Part shown: in pieces, positions 13,941 through 20,692 of the stretch
How the letters are laid out: every line of letters starts with the position of its first letter
Position numbering within the stretch: the first letter of the stretch is position 1
DNA from: Gemmatimonadota bacterium
Lineage (GTDB): Bacteria; Latescibacterota; UBA2968; UBA8231
Length of the DNA: 40,130 nt
Assembly: GCA_018673255.1 (NCBI GenBank)
Contig: JABHDC010000001.1
Location: 1 to 40,130 of the forward strand
Direction of reading: 5' to 3'
Notes under the pieces: model-generated
Told to the model about the DNA's origin: nothing
Seen by the model: the letters and a program-made list of their open reading frames with translations, nothing else
The model's database searches: none
Program-made: the position numbers and the translations under genes

Positions 13941-15365
13941 GTGACCGAATCTCACGGATCGCCAGGCATTCATCCGTCCCCCTGGCACCGGCAGCCCTGG
14001 CTCTGGATCGCGATAGCGGCGCTGCTCGCCGGCTGGTGGGCGCCCCTCCAGCAGTTGAGTGTCCTGCAGCAGCGCGCCCTGGGCATCGCCCTGTTCGCAC
14101 TGATCAGCTGGAGCGCGCAGCCGGTGCCCCTCGAGATCTCCTCCCTGGCCATGCTGCTCCTGTTGCCGGCTTCGGGGTTACTGGACTTTGCCGAAACCTT
14201 CGCGCCCTTCGCGCAACCCACCATATGGCTCGTCTTCGCCGGGATGGTGCTCAGCCTCCTGCTCTCGGCAACAGGTCTGGGCGATCAGCTGGCGATCCGC
14301 GTTGGTCCGCTGATCACTGGCGGCAGTCGCTGGCGGGTGCTGGCAGGTCTGCACGTGCTGGCCCTCGCCACGGCATTCCTCGTCCCCTCAGGTGTTGTGC
14401 GGGTTCTGCTCCTGATGCCGATCGGCATGGCCCTGACGACGCGGATCGCGCCCGGAGGAGGGGAGCAGGCCCATCGATGGGGTGCCGCCGTGGCCCTGTC
14501 CCTCGTGTGTGGCACGTACTTTGGCGGTTGTGGGGTACTCACCGGTTCGGTTCCGAATCTGGTCGTCGTCGGCCAACTCGAAGCCGTCACGGGTCGCGTC
14601 GTGTTGTGGGGAGAGTGGTTGCGCTGGATGTTCCCCGTCATCGGCCTTCTGCGTACTGGCCTGTGCCTCGGTATCGTGTGGGCCGTGGCGGGAAGAGGAC
14701 TTGCCCCGCCGGCCAAGGCAGGGGTCATATCACGCCCCGCCCCCTTCACCCGCGATCAGCGACGTGCCCTGTTCCTGCTGCTGGCCGGCGTCGGCCTGTG
14801 GGCGACAGATCCGCTGCATGGCCTGCCCCCGGTCTATGTGGGTCTGATTCTGGTGTTGTGCGCCGTATTGCCCGGATGGGGCCCGCTGACTCTGCATCGA
14901 CTGCGTGAGATCAATTTCGCCTTCTACTTCTACATTGCCGCCGTCTTCGGCATGGGGGCCGCCCTGGAGGTGTCGGGGGTCAATGAGCAGATCATCGGCA
15001 GTGTCCTGTCTCACCTGCCGGATCCCGGTGGCCACTGGCTCACGGCGTGCCTGTCACTGACGGCTGCCGCAATCCCTCTTGATTTCCTGATGGATATCGC
15101 CGCCGTCGGTGCCGTCGTCACGCCATCACTGGTTGAAGTGGGCATGACATACGGCCTCACACCCATCGCCTCTGCAATGAGTGTCGCCATGGCCACGACC
15201 CTCGTATTCCTGCCCTATCAGGCGGCGCCCTTCATGGTGGCCCTCGGCTTCGGACAGGTCCGCCTGCGTCAGTTGGTGATCACTATGTTCGTGATCTCGA
15301 TACTCTCCCTGCTGGTGCTGTGCCCCCTGAATGTCCTCTACTGGCGTGTCACGGGGCTGCTGTAG
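13941..15365 (+). CDS. SLC13/DASS-type anion:sodium symporter
   Basis: A polytopic membrane transporter of the divalent anion/sodium symporter family, which carries dicarboxylates, tricarboxylates or sulfate. The 474-aa product starts at GTG 13941, ten bases after the transglycosylase. It shows family-like segments QPVPLEISSLAMLLLLPASG, FAQPTIWLVFAGMVLSLLL and the re-entrant loop CGVLTGSVPNLVVVGQLE, where many relatives have a GT-P/TNL pattern. The second half contains NFAFYFYIAAVFGMGAALEV and LVFLPYQAAPFMVALGFG. The canonical SNT motifs are not conserved by eye, so the substrate is uncertain. It could supply an anion related to the TRAP/ManD pathway. Confidence 0.85.
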   Translation: MTESHGSPGIHPSPWHRQPWLWIAIAALLAGWWAPLQQLSVLQQRALGIALFALISWSAQPVPLEISSLAMLLLLPASGLLDFAETFAPFAQPTIWLVFAGMVLSLLLSATGLGDQLAIRVGPLITGGSRWRVLAGLHVLALATAFLVPSGVVRVLLLMPIGMALTTRIAPGGGEQAHRWGAAVALSLVCGTYFGGCGVLTGSVPNLVVVGQLEAVTGRVVLWGEWLRWMFPVIGLLRTGLCLGIVWAVAGRGLAPPAKAGVISRPAPFTRDQRRALFLLLAGVGLWATDPLHGLPPVYVGLILVLCAVLPGWGPLTLHRLREINFAFYFYIAAVFGMGAALEVSGVNEQIIGSVLSHLPDPGGHWLTACLSLTAAAIPLDFLMDIAAVGAVVTPSLVEVGMTYGLTPIASAMSVAMATTLVFLPYQAAPFMVALGFGQVRLRQLVITMFVISILSLLVLCPLNVLYWRVTGLL

Positions 15366-15510
15366 TATGGACCCACGTGCAGCTCGGGCCATCTGGCAGG
15401 CAGGACCATGGTGCTGGAGCGAATCAATAGGCAGCAGTGAGCCATATCCCAGGATAGCCATCGGATACGATGCATTCATGGGGCAATGACACGAATGGAG
15501 ATCATCGCAC

Positions 15511-16254
15511 ATGTCCACTTTCTCATGGCCCGGCACAGCAGCGGCAGCCATCTCCCTCACCTTCGACGATGGCGCACCGACCCATCTCTCCGAGGCACTG
15601 CCGCGCCTGGAGGCGGCTGGTCTGCGCGGTACATTTTACTTGAACCCGGGCCGACGACCCGATTGGGGCACGCAGGTCGAACGTTGGAAGCAGGCAGCAC
15701 TCGAGGGGCACGAACTGGGGAATCACACCAGCCGCCATCCCTGCAGCTGCAACTTTCACTTCGACGACGGATTCTGCCTCGAACGCCTCACACTTCAAGA
15801 CATGGCACAGACGATCGACGAGGCCGAGGTTGGTCTTGATGAGATCTCTCCGCAGCACAAGGGCCATCGCACCTTCTGCTATCCCTGCTATCAGAGCGAT
15901 GTCGGACGGGGACTCACCAGGCAGTCCTACATCCCACTCGTGGCCGAGCGCTTTCGTGCTGCCCGGGGCTGGGGCGAGCGCCCCAATGATCCAACGGTGG
16001 CAGACCTGTGGTACCTGGGCAGCTGGGCCGTCGAGGGGAATTCGGGGCAGGAGCTGATCGACTATGCTGAGAGTGCGATAGAACAGGGTCGCTGGGCCGT
16101 CTTCTGCTTTCACGGTGTTGGCGGCGATCATATCGCCATCGATGCCCAGGCATTCCAGATGTTGCTCGACCATCTCAGTGCCTCCTCCGACCGACTCTGG
16201 ACGGCACCACTGGTCGATGTGGCAGACCATGTGATGGCGAATCGCACGGACTGA
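15511..16254 (+). CDS. Polysaccharide deacetylase (NodB-type) family protein
   Basis: A carbohydrate esterase family 4-like protein that removes N- or O-acetyl groups from glycans. Motif 1 is ISLTFDDGAPTHL with the catalytic base and metal Asp at residues 19-20. Motif 2 is GHELGNHTSRHP, giving metal ligands His72 and His76. The Tyr/Pro motif is CYPCYQ. Motif 4 is possibly AVFCFHGVGGDHIAID, with the catalytic His in CFHG. There is no signal peptide, so it appears cytoplasmic, as for several CE4-like amide hydrolases. The 145-bp gap before it shows no obvious gene or terminator, so it may be expressed separately from the transporter operon. Confidence 0.88.
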   Translation: MSTFSWPGTAAAAISLTFDDGAPTHLSEALPRLEAAGLRGTFYLNPGRRPDWGTQVERWKQAALEGHELGNHTSRHPCSCNFHFDDGFCLERLTLQDMAQTIDEAEVGLDEISPQHKGHRTFCYPCYQSDVGRGLTRQSYIPLVAERFRAARGWGERPNDPTVADLWYLGSWAVEGNSGQELIDYAESAIEQGRWAVFCFHGVGGDHIAIDAQAFQMLLDHLSASSDRLWTAPLVDVADHVMANRTD

Positions 16255-16276
16255 GGCACCGAACCGAGAGATCCCG

Positions 16277-16305
16277 TTGGCACGATTCCTCTGGTGCCTT
16301 ATGCT
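16277..16305 (+). promoter_or_regulatory. Probable promoter for the purB operon
   Basis: TTGGCA (16277-16282, 5/6 match to the -35 box) and TATGCT (16300-16305, 4/6 match to the -10 box) have an ideal 17-bp spacer. They lie 60 bp upstream of the purB start and begin 22 bp after the preceding stop codon. Confidence 0.55.
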
Positions 16306-16364
16306 ATGATGACTCCCCAGATGTCTGCGCAGACCCGCCATTCACAGCCCTCCCTCAGGAAGCG

Positions 16365-17810
16365 TTGTCACGCCCTGTGTCCGATCCCAACGTTGTCACC
16401 AACATCCTTGCCAGCCGCTACGCCAGTGATGCCCTGACCGATCTGTGGTCTGAGGCCGGTCGCGTCCGTCTGGAACGCCGCTTCTGGATTGCCGTATTGC
16501 GCGCCCAGGCAGATCTGGGCCTCGAGATCCCTGCAGAAGCCATCGCCGCCTATGAATCAGCGGTGGATGAGGTCGATCTGGAGTCCATCCGTCAGCGTGA
16601 GGAACGAACACGCCATGACGTGAAGGCCCGCATCGAGGAATTCTGCGATCTGGCCGGCTTCGAGCACATCCACAAGGGGCTGACAAGTCGAGATCTCACC
16701 GACAATGTCGAGCAATTCCAGATTCTGGAATCCCTTCGTCTCTTGCGGCTCAAATACATCCGTCTTCTGAGTGCGATAGGTGATCGCGCCGTGACCTGGC
16801 GCGACCTGCCCACCGTTGGACGCACGCACCATGCGGCAGCCCAGGCGACGACGGTGGGGAAACGTCTCGCCATGTTCGGCCAGGAGATGCTGGAAGCCTT
16901 CGCTCGACTCGAGAATCTGATCGAGCGCTACCCTCTTCGGGGCCTCAAGGGGGCTGTAGGCACCGCCCTCGATCAGCTCACCCTGTTCGAGGGTGACGCC
17001 GAACGGGTCACTCAGCTACAGAAGCGAGTCCAGGAACACTTGGGCTTCGGACGCCAGCTGGACGCCGTGGGACAGGTCTATCCACGCAGCCTCGACTTCG
17101 ATGTCGTCAGTTGCCTCTATCAACTCGGCGCAGGGATCGCCAATCTCGCCCGCACGGTCCGGCTCATGGCGGGCGCCGAAACAGCGACAGAAGGCTTCGT
17201 GCCGGGCCAGGTCGGTTCCTCAGCCATGCCTCATAAGATGAATACACGCAGCACGGAGCGGATCAACGGCCTGCAACTGATCGTGGGTGGCTACGTGCAC
17301 ATGCTCGGCGGTCTTGCAGGTGATCAATGGTTTGAGGGTGATGTCTCCTGTTCGGTCGTGCGCCGCGTCGCACTGCCCGACGCTTTCTTCGCCTTCGACG
17401 GCATGATGGAGACAGCATTGCATGTGGTGGACGAAATGGGCGTGCACGAAGCGGTGATCGCGCGAGAACTTGAACGCTTCCTGCCTTTCCTGGCAACAAC
17501 GACCCTGTTGATGGAGGCCGTTCGTCGAGGAGCGGGCCGCGAACAGGCGCATGAAGCCATCAAGGAGCACGCCGTGGCTGCAGCCCTTGCCCTGCGGGAA
17601 CGGGCAACGGGTGACAATGACTTGGTGACCCGTCTGGGCGAGGATGACCGACTCCCACTGACAGCCGACGACATCCGGCAGATTCTGCAGCGCTCGGAAG
17701 CCTTTGTCGGGATGGCCGGGCCCCAGGTGGATGGATTTGCAGCTGACGTTCAGGCGTTGTGCTCCAGGTATCCGGAAGCGGCCAAAATCGAAAAGGGCCG
17801 GTTGCTGTGA
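16365..17810 (+). CDS. purB: Adenylosuccinate lyase
   Basis: Catalyses two fumarate-releasing steps of purine synthesis (SAICAR to AICAR, and adenylosuccinate to AMP). The 481-aa product has the fumarase/aspartase-superfamily signature GSSAMPHKMNTRSTERING containing the catalytic-loop serines. It also has FCDLAGFEHIHKGLTSRDLTD, which is the usual TS-D region, and GRTHHAAAQATTVGKR with the conserved histidine pair. TTG 16365 is the start because AGGA lies five bases upstream; GTG 16377 is an alternative. It is the first gene of a same-strand run with pyrH, cysC, hisI and a membrane-protein gene. Confidence 0.94.
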   Translation: MSRPVSDPNVVTNILASRYASDALTDLWSEAGRVRLERRFWIAVLRAQADLGLEIPAEAIAAYESAVDEVDLESIRQREERTRHDVKARIEEFCDLAGFEHIHKGLTSRDLTDNVEQFQILESLRLLRLKYIRLLSAIGDRAVTWRDLPTVGRTHHAAAQATTVGKRLAMFGQEMLEAFARLENLIERYPLRGLKGAVGTALDQLTLFEGDAERVTQLQKRVQEHLGFGRQLDAVGQVYPRSLDFDVVSCLYQLGAGIANLARTVRLMAGAETATEGFVPGQVGSSAMPHKMNTRSTERINGLQLIVGGYVHMLGGLAGDQWFEGDVSCSVVRRVALPDAFFAFDGMMETALHVVDEMGVHEAVIARELERFLPFLATTTLLMEAVRRGAGREQAHEAIKEHAVAAALALRERATGDNDLVTRLGEDDRLPLTADDIRQILQRSEAFVGMAGPQVDGFAADVQALCSRYPEAAKIEKGRLL

Positions 17811-17883
17811 TGCCCCGGGACAGGTGGCATGTTGCCTGTCCTGCCTTCGCTTTCCCCCACTCTTTCTCAAGGCCCAGCGATCC

Positions 17884-18633
17884 ATGCGATATCAGCGGGT
17901 GACGCTCAAGCTCAGCGGTGCCGCAGTATCAGGTGACGAGGAGTTCGGCTTCGATCATGAAGCCCTTGAACACATCGCCGACGAGGTCATCGGCCTGCAT
18001 GCATCCGGCGTGCAGGTATCGGTCGTCATTGGCGGCGGCAACATCTTTCGCGGCAATCTCGGTTCACAATGGGGCATCGAGCGGGCCGAAGCCGACAACA
18101 TCGGCATGATGGGTACGATCGTGAACAGTCTGATGCTGCGCGGTGTCATCACGGGCCGTTCCGAAGGCGCCGTCGAGGTGCGCGTCATGACCGCGATCCC
18201 CGTCAACAGTGTGGCCGAGCCGTATATCCGCCTGCGAGCTGCCCATCACATGGAGAAGGGCTACGTCGTCATCTTTGCCGGCGGCACAGGACAGCCCTAC
18301 GTGACCACCGACTATACGGCGGCCCAGCGCGCCCTCGAGACCCGATCTGAGGCGCTGTTGTATGCCAAGAACCAGGCTCGAGGCATCTTCACAGCCGATC
18401 CGCAGACCGATCCGCAGGCACGCCTGTATCGTCGGATGAACTACAATACCATCCTGCGTCAGAATCTGAAGGTCGTGGACCTACCCTCCGTCATCCTGGC
18501 TCGTGACAACGAGTTGCCGATCCATGTCTTCGACTTTGACGAGAAGGGCACGATCCGACGCATCTGCGAGGGCGAAGATATCGGCACCCTCGTGTGCGAC
18601 AAGGATGGCGATATCCTCGAAGGAGACGAATAG
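17884..18633 (+). CDS. pyrH: Uridylate (UMP) kinase, PyrH-like, divergent
   Basis: An amino-acid-kinase-fold UMP kinase, which phosphorylates UMP to UDP with ATP. The 249-aa product has VTLKLSGAAVSG, VVIGGGNIFRGN and VIFAGGTGQPYVTTDYTAA, corresponding to the PyrH LKLSGEA, GGGNIFRG and AAGTGNPFFTTDTAA motifs. The C-terminus EDIGTLVCDKDGD is typical. Several positions differ: SGAA for SGEA, QPY for NPF, and ARGIFTADP for VDGVYDADP. It is therefore a divergent orthologue or a paralogue with altered nucleotide preference. ATG 17884 gives the family N-terminus. Pairing with purB and cysC, rather than with tsf/frr, is unusual. Confidence 0.85.
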   Translation: MRYQRVTLKLSGAAVSGDEEFGFDHEALEHIADEVIGLHASGVQVSVVIGGGNIFRGNLGSQWGIERAEADNIGMMGTIVNSLMLRGVITGRSEGAVEVRVMTAIPVNSVAEPYIRLRAAHHMEKGYVVIFAGGTGQPYVTTDYTAAQRALETRSEALLYAKNQARGIFTADPQTDPQARLYRRMNYNTILRQNLKVVDLPSVILARDNELPIHVFDFDEKGTIRRICEGEDIGTLVCDKDGDILEGDE

Positions 18634-18636
18634 GGC

Positions 18637-19263
18637 GTGTCCAAAGCAACGGACATCACCTGGCACGGCTCTCAGGTCGAACGAACGGATCGCGAGGCCC
18701 TGCTCGGGCAACGAGGTGCGCTGGTATGGTTTACAGGACTGTCCGGCTCCGGGAAGAGCACGATCGCCTTTCGTGTCGAACAGGCCCTCATCGAAACCGG
18801 TTGCCTGGCCTATGTCCTGGATGGCGACAACGTCCGTCACGGCCTCAACAGCAATCTCGGCTTCAGCGCCGAAGATCGGGCCGAGAACATCCGGCGCATC
18901 GGTGAGGTCGGCAGACTCTTCGTCGATGCCGGCCTGGTCACACTGAGCAGCTTTGTCAGCCCCTACCGAATCGATCGCGACGGCGTGCGCCAACTGCTGG
19001 CAGCAGAGGAATTCTTCGAAGTCTACCTCAACACGCCTCTGGCCGTCTGTGAGTCGCGCGATCCGAAGGGCCTCTACAAAAAGGCCCGGGCCGGCGAAAT
19101 TCCGAATTTCACAGGGATTTCCGATCCCTATGAAGCCCCTCTGTCTCCCGAACTTGAGATCCAAACCGATCAATGCAGCGTTGACGAGGCGGCCGGACAA
19201 GTCATGCAGTTGCTTGAGCAACGCGGCAAGATCAAGCCGAGAACACAAAGGACATCTTCTTGA
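18637..19263 (+). CDS. cysC: Adenylyl-sulfate (APS) kinase
   Basis: Phosphorylates adenosine 5'-phosphosulfate to PAPS, the activated sulfate used for reduction or sulfation. The P-loop GLSGSGKST (residues 34-42) is followed by the APS-binding LDGDNVRHGLNSNLGFSAED, then ENIRRIGEVGRLFVDAG and SFVSPYRIDRDGVRQLL. Later motifs EVYLNTPLAVCESRDPKGLY and GISDPYEAPLSPEL complete a full-length 208-aa kinase. GTG 18637 follows the pyrH stop by three bases and AGGAG lies about 11 bases upstream. No ATP sulfurylase or PAPS reductase is in the window. Confidence 0.95.
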   Translation: MSKATDITWHGSQVERTDREALLGQRGALVWFTGLSGSGKSTIAFRVEQALIETGCLAYVLDGDNVRHGLNSNLGFSAEDRAENIRRIGEVGRLFVDAGLVTLSSFVSPYRIDRDGVRQLLAAEEFFEVYLNTPLAVCESRDPKGLYKKARAGEIPNFTGISDPYEAPLSPELEIQTDQCSVDEAAGQVMQLLEQRGKIKPRTQRTSS

Positions 19264-19649
19264 AAGAATCACTGGTTGAGGAACTGAAATTTGGTACCGA
19301 CGGGTTGCTGCCGGTGGCCGTCACCGACCACCAGAGCGGGCGTCTGCTCGTTCTGTGCTTCCTCAATCGCGAGGCACTGGAGACCACTGTCAAGGAGGGG
19401 CACGTGCATGTCTATCGCCGCTCGATGGGTCAGGTGCAGAAGAAGGGTGTCAGTTCCGGGCATGTGCAACGCGTGCGTGAGATCCGCGTCAACTGCGACA
19501 TGAATTCGCTGGAAATCCAGGTCGAACAGGAAGTGGCCGCGTGTGCACACGGCTACTACGCCTGTTACTACCGACGATGGAATGACGAGGCAGCTTCGTG
19601 GGAAACCATCGATGAACGTGTCTTCGATCCTGACAACGTCTACAAGTAG
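19260..19649 (+). CDS. hisI: HisI-like phosphoribosyl-AMP cyclohydrolase, altered metal site
   Basis: Resembles HisI, which opens the purine ring of phosphoribosyl-AMP in histidine synthesis. The fold landmarks are present: LVLCFLNREALETTVKEGHV, YRRSMGQVQKKGVSSGHVQR, and the zinc cysteines in CAHGYYACYY (Cys95, Cys102) with Cys79. The magnesium-binding DxDxD triad, usually DCDGD, reads NCDMN (residues 78-82), so two of three Asp are Asn. TTG 19260 overlaps the cysC stop and AAGGA lies eight bases upstream. No other histidine genes are near; it may be a relaxed or repurposed cyclohydrolase. Confidence 0.8.
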   Translation: MKESLVEELKFGTDGLLPVAVTDHQSGRLLVLCFLNREALETTVKEGHVHVYRRSMGQVQKKGVSSGHVQRVREIRVNCDMNSLEIQVEQEVAACAHGYYACYYRRWNDEAASWETIDERVFDPDNVYK

Positions 19650-19684
19650 ACCGCTGACCCCGTGACGATCCCAGCCCTCTCCCA

Positions 19685-20692
19685 TTGAAGACCACTCTTC
19701 GTTATCTGATCAGCCTCAGCCTGGCAGGCGCTTTCCTCTACTGGGCCTTCCGCGGGATCGATCTGGCATCCGTCTGGGTTGCGACACAGACTGCGTCTCC
19801 CACCTGGCTCGTCATCATCGTGGCCACGACCTTGTGCACGGTCGCCATACGTGCCTGGCGCTGGGTCATCCTTCTCAAGGGCGTCACCCGTGACGTCACC
19901 GTCGCGGACGCCACGACGGCACTGGCCATCTGCTACACAGCCAACATCGCCTTCCCCCGGGCTGGCGAAGCAGCGCGGGCACTGAGTCTCAACTGGCAGC
20001 GTGGTGTCAGTGTGAGTGCCACACTGGGGACCGTCGTCGTCGAGCGCATTCTAGATATGGTGTTCCTGCTCTTCTTCGTGGGCATGTCTCTGGCGCTGAT
20101 CCCAGGCCGACTGGAGGCTGCCTATCCCCTCCTCATCAGCGGTGCACTCGTCGCGTTGCTGATGAGTGGCGTAGCGATCTTGCTATTGGTCTTCGTCTGC
20201 GCCAGGGGTGAGGAGGGCGTCCAGCTGGTCCATCGCTGGTTGTCACGGGCACTACCCGGACGCATCGCCGATCTGGCCGCTGACATCCTGAGGAAATTCG
20301 TGACGGGTCTCGCCAGTGTGAGAGGCCAGGGCGCGTATCTGAAGATTCTGGCCAGCTCATTGCTGCTGAACGCCGGCTACGTCCTGATCATCTATGAGTC
20401 GCTGCATGCCTTCGGGCTTCACCTGCCCCCCTACGACCTGGGTGTGGCCGGATCGATTGTGGTGATGGCGATCTCGTCGATTGGCGTCGTGATGCCGATC
20501 CAGGGCGGAATCGGTACCTATCACTTCTTCTTTGCCAACACGCTGGAGGTTCTCTACCACGTCGACGCCGCCACCGCTCTGGCCTGTGCTACTGTCGTGC
20601 ACGCTCTGGCCAATGCAACCTACCTCGCCATCGGGATCCCGGCGCTGCTGATTCAGCGGGCCCGTGTCTCACGCAAGGCGAAGAACTCCTAG
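19685..20692 (+). CDS. YbhN/UPF0104-type membrane protein (LPG synthase TM domain family)
   Basis: A polytopic inner-membrane protein of the lysylphosphatidylglycerol-synthase TM-region family. About eight hydrophobic segments run through the 335 aa. Family signatures are RAWRWVILLKG, CYTANIAFPRAGEAARALSL (the usual N-xxxP-R-GE-R pattern), VVVERILDMVFLL and VVMPIQGGIGTYHFF. Members are thought to be lipid flippases or transporters; the substrate is unknown. The start is TTG 19685, without a clear ribosome binding site. The stop TAG and the opposing gene's TAG share the same CTAG at 20689-20692. Confidence 0.85.
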   Translation: MKTTLRYLISLSLAGAFLYWAFRGIDLASVWVATQTASPTWLVIIVATTLCTVAIRAWRWVILLKGVTRDVTVADATTALAICYTANIAFPRAGEAARALSLNWQRGVSVSATLGTVVVERILDMVFLLFFVGMSLALIPGRLEAAYPLLISGALVALLMSGVAILLLVFVCARGEEGVQLVHRWLSRALPGRIADLAADILRKFVTGLASVRGQGAYLKILASSLLLNAGYVLIIYESLHAFGLHLPPYDLGVAGSIVVMAISSIGVVMPIQGGIGTYHFFFANTLEVLYHVDAATALACATVVHALANATYLAIGIPALLIQRARVSRKAKNS

